Source of the DNA: Echinometra lucunter
Lineage: Eukaryota; Echinodermata; Echinoidea; Camarodonta; Echinometridae
DNA length: 64,000 nucleotides
Assembly: GCA_029962745.1 (NCBI GenBank)
Contig: CM057157.1
Location: 29,098,732 to 29,162,731, forward strand
Direction: 5' to 3'
The notes beneath the pieces are model-generated. The model had not been told where the DNA came from. It did not search any database and saw only the letters and a list, made by a program, of their open reading frames with translations. Each line of letters begins with the position of its first letter. The stretch's first letter is position 1. Below are positions 50,289-60,458 of the stretch, piece after piece. The position numbers were made by a program, and so were the translations under genes.

Positions 50289-50800
50289 CCAAATTCACAA
50301 AAGAAGTTTATCATCGGTGGGCTGTTAAAACCTTGTATCTCAAAATTTAAAAATTTAAAAATTTTGAGGACAGCTCACAAAAAGCTGTATTTTCGAATTA
50401 TGGCAATGGTGGCAACCTCATATTTGTATGAAAACAGTCTCCTAATTCCTGTAGAGAACTCTTTCCAGGCAAAAGAAGGTTGATGTCATAACTCTAGAAT
50501 AGAGCCTTTTTCTGAGCTATCCTCAAAATTTTTTAATTTTGAGATACCAGATTTTAACAGCCCACCGACGTTATATCTATACCATGGTTTGAAATTAAAC
50601 TATGGTTTAAACCTCCAATAGAGTATTAATAATGTGTATGTCTGCTTGTCCAATGGGCGGGCAGTATAAATGCGCTTTTATACGCTCATGTACACTTTAT
50701 TCTTACTCTCATTTATGCTCATTTTATTTACATATAAACCGTAGTTAGACCATGGTTGAGATCATGGTTTAAAGTAAACCTCCTTTGTGAATTCAGGCTA
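50289..50800. repeat. Nested foldback elements
   Basis: An outer inverted pair (CAAATTCACAAAAGAAGTTTA and TAAACCTCCTTTGTGAATTC) encloses an inner one at 50314-50568 with perfect ends TCGGTGGGCTGTTAAAA and TTTTAACAGCCCACCGA. The inner element seems to have inserted near the left arm of the outer. Confidence 0.6.
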
Positions 50801-51395
50801 ATGCGTTTACTTTTTATTTTCAAAAAATCTATTATGAATCTTTGCTAGTCAAGTACAGAACAAGGAAAACTGAACACAAATTTTTCAAAGATTGTGTGGT
50901 ATTGTTCCATTAGTTGGAGTAGAAGCTGGAAATGTGGAAACGGGTACTTTTATTTCTTTTATTAATGGAACATACATGTATATTCTGTATTTCTTTTCTC
51001 TTTATAAATATGTTCACTTTTGTTGAAATTCTCAGCAATGGCAGAAATTGAATATGTAATAGCATTTGATCAATTCTATGTTTCATGATGTAAGTACCTT
51101 ACAATTTCTTTTACAGACCTTGAGTATTTAAAAGATGCAAGCTACATGTATCAGAACTTCTCACACAGAGTTCAATGGTATTGGTAGGTAACATATCTGC
51201 CAACTTTCCACAGAAAGAAATACCTTTCACTCAAGGCATAATTCGGAATGAGGTGCACCATTATTTTGTAAATTACAAGGAAGTTTAAAAGAAACAAGAG
51301 AGTCTTTAACACTAGTCTGAATGCCCATATATTAGAATCCTCCCTCCCACATAGCAGTGGTTGGCAGCTGTGAGGTAGTTGTTCTACATACATAC

Positions 51396-52443
51396 CAGGA
51401 GGAGGAGAGGGGCTGTCATGGAGTGGGAAGGCATTGGTCATCTTCTGAATCAGTTCATCCAACTCAGCCTCCTCTGATGGATAAGCCATAGACACTCCCG
51501 TTGTAGGAAAGTGAACGGTGGATTGATCGGCAAGGTTGGGTAGGAAGCGATCTAGATCCAGGACGCTCTCCAAGGCACGGGACTTGTCCATGTGATATGC
51601 AGTGGGACGTGATTGGTCAGTCTGAAATCTGGAGGGATGTGATTGGTCGATTCGGAATCCTACATGATGGGACTGATCAAGGTGAGAGGGACGTTGGCTG
51701 TCCAGTGGAATGTCTGCAGAATGCGAATGACCTGTCCGACTTCCTAGCAGTCGTGAATGGCTACTCTCAGGGAGTTGGGTAATTGTCCCTGCATGGGGTT
51801 GACTCCTCTCAGCCAATATACCAGATGGGTGTAATGAATGATGTGCACCATCTCCACTAGCTTGATAAACAGTTGACCCTGAAGTGGATGGACCCTGGTT
51901 GTACACTGGAGGAGCTAATGTAGAAGAATCTATGTGGTAAGATGGAGCTGATGGCAGATTCTGAATGTTTCCTGTCTGAACATTTGATAAGAGATCAGCC
52001 ATTCGACATTGTCCAGGTCCCCTATTCTGATCACCCTGACCATAGCTGTTCACATGCACAGCTTGACCCATGCCACCCACCCCGAATGATGACATCTGAT
52101 TGGTATAGAGGGGTAGATGACCAGAGCCAGTAGGACCTAGCCCATCTGGGTAGTCCTTCCCTATCATGACGAAACGTGGTCTTGCAGCTGATGCAGCAGA
52201 TGAACCAGACGAGTGGTCAGCGATGGTGTCCAGTGCAGGGTGGGACTGGCCATATGGGGGTAGCCTTTCACCTGTCCTGTCATACCCGCTGCTGGCTTGG
52301 TACCCAGAACTGTGGTTTGATACCTGGTTTACAGACCCTTGGTGATGGATGTTTGTGTTGCCTGCGGGGAGTGTAGGGCTGTGCTTGAAAGATGGATTAG
52401 CGGAACCCAGTGAGGGATCAGTCCTTCCATGGTTGTTCTCCTT
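51396..52443 (-). CDS. Dystrophin-superfamily gene, long low-complexity exon
   Basis: 1048 bp in one frame, opening KENNHGRTDPSLGS after a CATTCACAG acceptor and ending SPSPPP at a GTATGT donor. The 349 codons are rich in Ser, Gly, His and Gln, predicting disorder. A decapeptide occurs about four times in tandem around 51570-51690 (HLDQSHHVGF, RIDQSHPSRF, QTDQSRPTAY, HMDKSRALES), from a 30-bp coding repeat. Near the end, AELDELIQKMTNAFPLHDSP resembles the LEEVMEQLNNSFPSS element near the dystrophin C-terminus. Without a transcript, the donor at 51395 is preferred because reading through adds unconserved sequence before a stop. Confidence 0.85.
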
Positions 52444-52718
52444 CTGTGAATGTGAAGGATGAAAAAGATTTCATTGAATAAAATACTCTGAGAATTTATC
52501 TAGAATTTCTCAGTAATCAAATAACCTTGATGGGATGCTACAGTCATCTAATTCCTATCAATTCATTCATTCATTCATCATTCTAATCACCCAGGTTTAA
52601 ACCAAAAGCTGGATGTGCGCCCCTTTTACCTTACTCAAAACATCTACTAGCTTTCTTGAAGCAGTCCAGTAGAATCAACCGAAAGCTCTGTAATACTAGT
52701 ATTCAGCACATATCTCAC

Positions 52719-52941
52719 CCTATCGATCATGGCTCTGAAATTTCTCAGTTGATCCTCCAATCTCTTGTTATGTTCCTCCAGCACTTCATAGCGAGCAAAC
52801 ACTTCATTCCGTTGCTCCACCAGCCTTGTTCTGTCGTGCGGGGACGGTTCTCTCTGACTTGGTTCCGAATCGCTCTCTGATGTGGAGGAAGTAGAATCTT
52901 GGACATGGAGGCCCAGTTGCTCTAGGTCATCCATCAGCTCG
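52719..52941 (-). CDS. Dystrophin-superfamily gene, second coiled-coil exon
   Basis: Encodes ELMDDLEQLGLHVQD, an acidic Ser-rich linker (STSSTSESDSEPSQREPSP), then RYEVLEEHNKRLEDQLRNFR. The last part parallels the dystrophin distal coiled coil [21 protein letters not shown] (remembered family sequence), which in dystrophin and dystrobrevin mediates mutual dimerisation. It enters in phase 2 (GA|C = Asp) and ends in phase 0 after AGG at GTGAGA. Confidence 0.88.
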
Positions 52942-53086
52942 CTTTTGCAAATAATCAAGAAAAATGTAGGCATCATCTTTAAATCAGAGTTTCAAAATAT
53001 CTGATTTATATATGTTAGTGAATGTAGTATTAAACATAGAGCAACAGGCAACCTTAGTCTTTAAGTGTTTTCTTTATCTCATTAAA

Positions 53087-53222
53087 CAACAACTATTTTG
53101 TAATATCATTATTTAACAATCACAACTATTTTGTAATATAATTACTTAATAATCACAACTCATTTGTAATATCATTATTTAATAATCACAACTAATTTGT
53201 AATATCATTATTTAATAATCAC
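53087..53222 (+). repeat. 33-bp tandem repeat in an intron
   Basis: TTTGTAATATCATTATTTAA units with ATCACAACT recur every 33 bp, about four copies. Confidence 0.85.
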
Positions 53223-53581
53223 AGACACTAAGGCCACACACAAATCTGCAAATTAGCCAAAAGCTTGATTCATTTCCAAGAACCATTCATGGTGTGTGTA
53301 TTAAAGTGAAAATTATAGCAGTGTACATCGCGAAATTGTGGAGTAAACATTTCTATGTTTACACAAATAGACTTACATTGAAAAAGGAACATTAACCAAA
53401 GTCATTTTCTTTCTTTTCATTTCCTTTAACTTTTGTTTCTTTTTCTTTTTCTTCCTTTATACCTTGGTATACAAGATTGTCAATGTCATGAAAATTCTTT
53501 TTTTTTCCAAACTTTCATCATCATTTCTTCATATGATGTAAGTTCTGATTCATTCAAATAAACAGTCAAATAACAAACAAA

Positions 53582-53881
53582 TATTAAATCATTTCATCTG
53601 GACTTACATTTTTAATTCTGAGGACGGTTTTACGTCCAGTCCTGGAGGCTTCATCAGCTCGACTGATTTGATGGCGGGAAAACGTCTCCCGGGTGTATAG
53701 CGCCATAATCCGCAGAATTCCTCCACGTCCGACTCAAAACAATAGCACCAATGGTGTGGCTGCGACGATCGGCCAAAACATTTTCCCGCCAACATATTAG
53801 TCAAGCTGATGAAGCGTCCAGGACTGGATGAAAAACCGTCCTCGGAAATACACCGTAAGTCCACATGAAATGATTTAATAA
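53582..53881. mobile_element. Foldback MITE with about 80-bp inverted arms
   Basis: Left ATTAAATCATTTCATCTGGA and the right end reading CCACATGAAATGATTTAAT are inverted; arms continue through GAGGACGGTTTT and CAGTCCTGGA. An 86-codon minus-strand frame inside is an accident of the arms. Confidence 0.8.
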
Positions 53882-53930
53882 TTGTTTATTATTTCTTCAT
53901 ATGATCAAAAAAAGAGATAAGTCTACATAC

Positions 53931-54113
53931 TCGTTCTCTCTCTCAAGTTGATCAATGAGGTCCTCTAGCTCTCTTCTCTCTTGATATCTGCTCTCGTCTG
54001 TGGCTGTCGTGCCGAGTGAGGGCCGGGTCGACTTGACAGAGGGCGGCAGACTGTCTCTCATGCTATTAGAACGGTCTAAACCTGGAGGTTGCTGGGCTTC
54101 CACTGCTTTCAGT
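53931..54113 (-). CDS. Dystrophin-superfamily gene, first coiled-coil exon
   Basis: Encodes (R)LKAVEAQQPPGLDRSNSM, a Ser/Pro-rich linker, then RRELEDLIDQLERENE, resembling the ERGELERILADLEEENRNLQ heptads of the dystrophin proximal C-terminal coiled coil. The acceptor ATTACAG is followed by a base completing AG|A (Arg) from the 57-bp exon upstream; the donor is GTATGT. The frame fits any of the five tandem copies of that exon. Confidence 0.88.
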
Positions 54114-54257
54114 CTGTAATAATAAAATGCATGGTATGTAGTTAGATCATACCTGCCAACCTTCAACAGCAGAAGGTAGGAATCTCTCAGGCAAAACTTG
54201 GAATACGGTGCATTTCATATGCTTTACTCACACATGTTTAGAATAGAAGAGGAATCT

Positions 54258-54407
54258 GGGCCCCATTTCATAAAACGTGTTATCAGTGAACAACTGCCAC
54301 ATTTCTATGACAAATTTGCTCTCAGCCAATCAGGTGAAAGGATTTCAGTAGCTTATAACAGTTACTGCAACTTGTTACTGATAACAAGTTTTATGAAACA
54401 GGGCCCT
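54258..54407. repeat. Foldback element (GTTTCATAAAAC family)
   Basis: GGGCCCCATTTCATAAAACG at the left pairs with GTTTTATGAAACAGGGCCC at the right. The core shares CAAATTTGCTCTCAGCCAATCA-type sequence with 4796-4937. Confidence 0.75.
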
Positions 54408-55144
54408 GGTGTACATATAATTAATTGGTGTGAAGGATGAAAAATAGAAATTATTCCTCTTAACATTTGACTGCTTTCTTACGGCTTATTCGGGGCGTTG
54501 TCCAGTCGGCACAAAACAATGCACACGCAAATTAGCGGAAGGATTGCTCTGTTCAACTCAAAAGATATGCAAAATTACCGGTACCCATTTCCAGGCTTCA
54601 TTAGGTGCATGACACTCTGTTTAGATTCACTTTGTACTGCAACACTTTAATAATCCTAATGACTACGGTAAATATTTCTCATGAGAAATAAAGTGTAGCA
54701 TGGGGAAATCCTTTTCTAGGCTCATAAAGAGTTACGGTAATTAGGAATGGTTGCCAGGTTTGTTAGATACGTACCTTAATGAATTACCAATAACCACATT
54801 CCATTCTGTTTGGGGGGGGGGGAGTAAATTTCAGTAAAAGATTCCCTTTATTACTCATGCTTAAACTGCAGGTCACAACAGCCTGATACTAGTGTATCAA
54901 TAGGTAAGATTAAATCTCTTTATTTTCATTCTATTTGTTCAAATCTTAAATAACCTGTATAATCACTATGAATATAACAACTCCAAAGTGTGTTTCACTC
55001 TGTAATATGATTTGACTCGAGTTGGTATAAAGGAACAAAGGTTTTTGATTTGGGTTTTGAACCCATAACCTCATAAATAAAGCTCATACAGTATAAACCA
55101 CTAAACCAAATCACCCTTGACCCTGAGAAGTGTTCTTTTCTCAC

Positions 55145-55201
55145 CTTTCCGACATCTGACTTATCCTCACATGGGTTTCCAATTCAGCATCTTGATGATC
55201 A
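55145..55201 (-). CDS. Tandem exon copy 1 (most 3')
   Basis: 57 bp, open, DHQDAELETHVRISQMSE plus split Arg. Differs from the others by Leu to Ile. Acceptor CTGTATAG lacks a pyrimidine tract; donor GTGAGA intact. Use in mRNA is uncertain. Confidence 0.45.
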
Positions 55202-55315
55202 CTATACAGGTGTTTTGATTTGGATTTTGAACCTATAACCTCCTGAACGAAAGCCCATACAGTAAGAACCACTAAACCACATCACCCTTGACCCTGGGAA
55301 GTGTTCTTTTCTCAC

Positions 55316-55372
55316 CTTTCTGACATCTGACTCAGCCTCACATGGGTTTCCAATTCAGCATCTTGATGATCA
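55316..55372 (-). CDS. Tandem exon copy 2
   Basis: 57 bp, open, DHQDAELETHVRLSQMSE plus split Arg, frame-neutral. Weak acceptor context (purine-rich before CTGTATAG), donor GTGAGA. Confidence 0.4.
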
Positions 55373-55486
55373 CTATACAGGTGTTTTGATTTGGATTTTG
55401 AACCTATAACCTCCTGAACGAAAGCCCATACAGTAAGAACCACTAAACCACATCACCCTTGACCCTGGGAAGTGTTCTTTTCTCAC

Positions 55487-55543
55487 CTTTCTGACATCTG
55501 ACTCAGCCTCACATGGGTTTCCAATTCAGCATCTTGATGATCA
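55487..55543 (-). CDS. Tandem exon copy 3
   Basis: Same peptide as copy 2, identical splice contexts. Use in mRNA is uncertain. Confidence 0.4.
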
Positions 55544-55657
55544 CTATACAGGTGTTTTGATTTGGATTTTGAACCTATAACCTCCTGAACGAAAGCCCAT
55601 ACAGTATGAACCACTAAACCACATCACCCTTGACCCTGGGAAGTGTTCTTTTCTCAC

Positions 55658-55714
55658 CTTTCTGACATCTGACTCAGCCTCACATGGGTTTCCAATTCAG
55701 CATCTTGATGATCA
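55658..55714 (-). CDS. Tandem exon copy 4
   Basis: Same peptide as copy 2, identical splice contexts. Use in mRNA is uncertain. Confidence 0.4.
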
Positions 55715-55828
55715 CTATACAGGTGTTTTGATTTGGATTTTGAACCTATAACCTCCTGAACCAAAGCCCATACAGTATGAACCACTAAACCACATCACCC
55801 TTGACCCTGGGAAGTGTTCTTTTCTCAC

Positions 55829-55885
55829 CTTTCTGACATCTGACTCAGCCTCACATGGGTTTCCAATTCAGCATCTTCATGATCA
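55829..55885 (-). CDS. Tandem exon copy 5 (most 5', best acceptor)
   Basis: Encodes DHEDAELETHVRLSQMSE plus split Arg, comparable to the HDDTHSRIEHYASRLAEME stretch that follows the ZZ region in dystrophin. It alone has a strong acceptor: ten T, then ATCTCCATGCGTAG. Entry phase fits the donor at 56916 (GG|T = Gly) and exit phase fits 54113 (AG|A = Arg). It is the likeliest constitutive copy. Confidence 0.8.
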
Positions 55886-56915
55886 CTACGCATGGAGATA
55901 AAAAAAAAAACACAAAAAAAAAACTAGATACATAAAAGTAACTATGGATTTATCTACCCCTTAGATTCATATTGTATTGAATTTCTATATACTCAATAGC
56001 CTCCAAATCATCGTTACTTGTTCAAGGAGGCTTGTTTCCAACAAGGCCATCATTGGCTTTATTCTAAGACTGCCTTTTTCATTTCATATATTGTAATGCA
56101 GGTTTCATTATACTCAAATGTCGCATGATTTTTTTTTTATTTTCTCTCAAATGTATGTTTATATGATATGAGTAATGTGTATACATTTGTTTAGAAACAA
56201 AACAAACAAATGACTTGACATTGTACTAAAAAGGGGGGAGGGGGAACTATGTCTCTGATAATCTATCAATAGTGAAAAGTCAATGATGAAAGAAATTGAA
56301 TTGTTTGACAACCTGTCACAAAATGTTAAAAAATCACAGACGCTGTTTTGAAAAATAAATCAGAAATGGAAAAAAGGATGATCGTCAATGAAAAAAAAAA
56401 TTTTTTGTAATGAGGCCCAAATAAACCATAGAATACCATAATTCCATATCCACTTGCTTTTTTCACTGCCCTTATAATTTTTCCCTAACTTAAAGAATAT
56501 AATTTTCTCAATGTATATTTCCAGAAGTTTGATAGTACCTTTCATATTTTTTGCCGTGACTTGTGAAAGACATTACCTTTATGTAAATTTTCCTCCTGAA
56601 TCAATATTTTTTGTGTGTTTATACAGTGCAACTATACAGAATAGGCCAATAAAAGTGCTTTGCTGCAGTTCAGGTGAAAACAAGAACCACTTATTTATTC
56701 CTACACAGAAAACATTTCAAACTTTAATGTAAAACATAAGAAATTTGCAGGCACACCACATATATCAAATACACTTTTAGTACTGTCATTATGTCTTCAG
56801 TGTCCCCATCAAAAGCTTCGCTTTTCAGGTGCTTGCCACCTTCTTTGTACCATATATATTGGATTTATGTACATTATAAACAAAATGTTATTATCTGAGA
56901 AGGAAATTCTCTTAC

Positions 56916-57046
56916 CCAGTTCTCTCATCAGAATCCCACCCATCTTCTATTGATCGATATTTCCTCTTGACACGGCGGCCATGTTTCTTGCTCAAGTTAT
57001 TGCGCACAGTCTTTGTAAATGCACGGATGTCCTCTTTTGATTTACT
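56916..57046 (-). CDS. Dystrophin-superfamily gene, post-ZZ exon
   Basis: 131 bp encoding SKSKEDIRAFTKTVRNNLSK then KHGRRVKRKYRSIEDGWDSD and ERTG. The start parallels the GEDVRDFAKVLKNKFRTK stretch after the dystrophin ZZ finger, but the rest is shorter and lacks the family's Trp-Pro segment, so this is not a canonical dystrophin. A basic run KKHGRRVKRK is conspicuous. Acceptor AATGCAG, donor GTAAGA. Confidence 0.88.
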
Positions 57047-57116
57047 CTGCATTTGGGAAAAACATCATTATGAAATCATTTTCTCAACTTTCATACTGAT
57101 ATCGTGTTAAGTGACA

Positions 57117-59150
57117 TCATTCTTCTTCATACAATAACAAGCCAATAGCAAGATTGTGTCTCGCCCACCCGTGATTCAATAACACGAAAGTTTCCCCAAG
57201 TACATCCCGGACCAAGTTTGATGTCACAAAGTCTTGCAGGTAAACTTTAATGACTGACCTAAACTGACCTTTAACCTTACCATGTGACCTGACGGCACAA
57301 TAGCATGAATGTACCCCTAGTGCATCTATCAATTTGGGTTGCTATCGGAGCAACACGTGTCAAGTTATGTGTCACAAGAGAGTCTTGCAGGTAAACCTTA
57401 ACCTTTGAAATAAAATGACCTTTGACCATACCATGTGACCTCCAATAACACTATAACATGAAGGTCCCCCAAGTACATGTACATCTATCACCCAAGTTTA
57501 GTTGAAAAGAGAGCAACAGTTGCAAAGTATTTTTTGTCATAAGAGAGTCTTGCAGGTAAACTCTTAACATTTGACATGAAATGAGCTTTGACCTCACCAT
57601 GTGACCGCCGACAGCACCGCAACATGTTATCGCTAGTGCAGCTATTACCCAAGTTTGGTTGCCATTGGACCAACAGTTGTCAAGAGAGGGGAGGGTGCAG
57701 GAAGGGAGAGTCCCCCCCCCCTCCCATACAAAGTGTGGAAGTTTGACATTTCTTTGTCACTGCTCCTCTTCTTGCGTCCTCTTAGCTTTTTCTCTTCTTG
57801 TCTTTTTTTTGGGGGGTGACCACCCCGCATTGCCTCCCTGGCTACATGAGTTTCAAGAATTAAGAAAACAAGAAATGACAGAGGACAGAGGAAAAGCAAA
57901 TTCAAGAATTTGAAAACATCTGTAACATATGACCTCCAATGACCTTTCACCTTATCATGTGAAGTCCAACAGAATGATAACATGCACTTCCCCTTAGTGA
58001 TCTGCAACCCAAGTTTGACTGAAAAGTGTGACACGGTTGCAAAGTTTTGTGTCATAAGAGAGTCTTGCACGTAAACTTTAACCGTTCAACGTTTGACCTG
58101 TAATGACCTTTGACCTGACCATGTGACCTATGACTGGACCATAACATGCAGGTCCCCTTAGTGCATCTACAACCCAAGTTTGATAGATAAGTGTCACACG
58201 GTTGCAGAGTTTTGTGTCATAAGAGAGTCTTGCACGTAAACTTTAATGTTTGACCTGAAATGACCTTTGACCTTACCATGTGACCTATGACTGGACCATA
58301 ACATGCAGGTCCCCTTAGTGCATCGACAACCCAAGTTTGATAGATAAGTGTCACACGGTTGCAGAGTTTTGAGTCATAAGAGAGTCTTGCACGTAAACTT
58401 CAACGTTTGACCTGAAATGACCTTTGACCTTACCATGTGACCTCTGACTGGACCATAACATGCAGGTCCCCTCAGTGCATCTACAACCCAAGTTTGGTTG
58501 AAAAGTGAGTCACGGTTGCAAAGTTATGTGTGATAAGAGAGTCTTGCACGTCAACTTTAACATTTGACCTGAAATGACCTTTGACCTTACCATGTGACCT
58601 CTGACTGGACAATAAGATGCAGGTCCCCTTAGTGCATCTACAACCCAAGTTTGATTGAACAGTGTCACACAGTTGCAGAGTTTTGTGTCATAAGAGAGTC
58701 TTGCACGTAAATTTTAACGTTTGACCTAAAATGACCTTTGACCTTACCATGTGACCTCTGACTAGAGCATAACATGCAGGTCCGCTTAGGGCATCTACAA
58801 CCCAAGTTTGGTTGAAAAGTGAGTCACGGTTGCAGAGTTTTGTGTCATAAGAGAGTCTTGCACGTAAACTTTAACGTTTGACCTGAAATGACCTTTGACC
58901 TTACCATGTGACCTCTGACTGGACCATAACATGCAGGTCCCCTTAGTGCATCTACAACCCAAGTTTGGTTGAAAAGTGAGTCACGGTTGCCAAGTTATCT
59001 TTCATAACGTTTGTGACGGACGGACGGACGGACGACGGACGGACGACGGACGGACGACGGACGGACGACGGACGGACGACGGACGGACGACGGACGGACG
59101 ACGGACGGACGACGGACGGACGACATTTGGATCCCTTAGTCTCGCCTTCA
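57117..59150 (-). repeat. Intronic 157-bp satellite with 11-bp minisatellite end
   Basis: TTACCATGTGACC landmarks fall at 58118, 58275, 58432, 58589, 58746 and 58903, an exact 157-bp period; more diverged units extend left to about 57117, interrupted near 57690-57910. The right end is an 11-bp array (ACGGACGGACG) at about 59013-59125. Each unit includes GAGTCTTGCACGTAAACTTT and CAACCCAAGTTTG. Confidence 0.9.
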
Positions 59151-59403
59151 CCTCCGGTGGGCGAGACAAAAATTACTATTTTTCTTTTGTCAACAGTTTC
59201 CATCTGCCTTTTGAATATTTGAGGAATGCTTAGTTTTCTTAAAATCCAAAATAAATACTAAATTCAGTTAATTTCAATACAACGAGACGTAAAATGCCTT
59301 CTTTAGTTATCAAATTTTCCTTCAGATGTGAAACATGTGCCAATATTCAGTCGTAACAAAATACCTTTCAAATAATAACAATTATGATCCAACGTCTCTA
59401 TAG

Positions 59404-59953
59404 TGAATGGAGATGACCAAGAAGAGTAAACAGTGAAAGTTTGAGCAAAATCGAACGATCTGTTCAAAAGTTATGAACTTTGAAAGTTTCAGTAAATCCC
59501 TATTACAGGGATCCTTGAGTTGGCAACTTTGCCAGCATCTGTGATGTCATTGTGGACAACTCTCCATTCATTTTGTGTATAAATCTTCAAAAAAAATTGA
59601 TTTTTATGAAATTTCAAGTCAGGAATCAATATAATTCTTCCCCAAATGGTTGCAGAATTGTTGTAGCCATGTCATACTCAAACAATAAATCAAACAAATT
59701 TCTATTTTTCTTGAAAATGAGGAAAATGTGAAATTCTGTGTACCAAATGAATGGAGAGTTGTCCACGATGACATCACAGATGCTGGTGGAGTTGCCAACT
59801 CAAGGATCCCCATACTAAGGATTTATTTAAACTCTCAAAGTTCATAACTCTTGAACAGATTGTCCGATCTTGCTCAAACTTTCACTGTTTACTCTTCTTG
59901 TTCTTCTTCATTCACTGGAAGTACACTGATGTCTGGGTTGCATTCTCCTTTAA
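59404..59953. mobile_element. Second copy of the 47.2-kb foldback MITE
   Basis: Shares CAGTGAAAGTTTGAGCAA, GCCAGCATCTGTGATGTC and GTGGACAACTCTCCATTC with 47193-47784, again as inverted arms. Its right end is abutted by the TTAA-type MITE at 59950. Confidence 0.7.
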
Positions 59954-60362
59954 CCCATTCGTGACAGGAATTATTTAAAGCCTAATTTGATCAGCTTTTA
60001 TTCTTCAAATTGGCAACACAAACATTTTTATTTTATTGCTACATTTTTCTCATAAAAGGTCATGTATCTGGAATGAATATAAATTGACAAAAATTATGAT
60101 AAGTCAAAAAGTTGCCAATTTGCAGTTGAAAATGGTGATTTTAAACTTTCTATCACATTGCCAATTTAAGGATTTTAATGATTATTTTCCTTTTAAAAAA
60201 TTTCAGCATCAAACAAAAAATATTGACGCAACCAAAATGGGCACAGTTTGTGTAAAATTTTTTGCTCTTTCTGCTCATGTATTTGGTATGATTTTTAGGG
60301 CTTTGCATCAAAAGATATTAGGCCAAACCACAAAATGTGGACCTCTGTCACAAATGGGTTAA
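59950..60362 (-). mobile_element. piggyBac-like MITE copy, minus orientation
   Basis: TTAACCCATTCGTGACAG and CTGTCACAAATGGGTTAA termini, 413 bp. It lies in the intron just 3' of the ZZ exon. A 108-codon plus-strand frame over it is not a gene. Confidence 0.88.
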
Positions 60363-60458
60363 TGTAGAAGCCTACATAATATACAGTCTGCCCTATATGC
60401 TATGACCCATGCACCTGCTGTCTCCTATTTTTGTAATTCTAGAGTCCCTTTAACATAC

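Larger units (their letters stand above)
55039..55897 (-). repeat. 171-bp tandem array, five units, each with a coding exon
   Basis: The same landmark (GGTGTTTTGATTTGG) starts at 55209, 55380, 55551 and 55722, an exact 171-bp period; a diverged unit begins at 55039. Each unit, read on the minus strand, has a 57-bp exon, a GTGAGA donor, and a roughly 75-nt tRNA-like segment with A box TGGTTTAGTGG and B box GGTTCAAAATCC. Units 2-4 are nearly identical; the outermost units differ most. Confidence 0.95.

Noticed and set aside
53604..53864. 86-codon minus-strand frame as a possible exon of the dystrophin-superfamily gene
   Set aside because: Lies wholly in a foldback MITE; flanking exons 53931 and 52941 join in frame without it.
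55039..55897. CRISPR-like array
   Set aside because: Whole 171-bp units are repeated, with no short-repeat/unique-spacer alternation; eukaryotic coding context.
58976..59233. Asp/Gly/Arg/Thr-repeat frames on both strands
   Set aside because: Translation of the 11-bp GACGG minisatellite; open in several frames for compositional reasons.
60036..60362. 108-codon plus-strand frame
   Set aside because: Lies within the TTAA-flanked MITE; similar frames recur in other copies without conservation.
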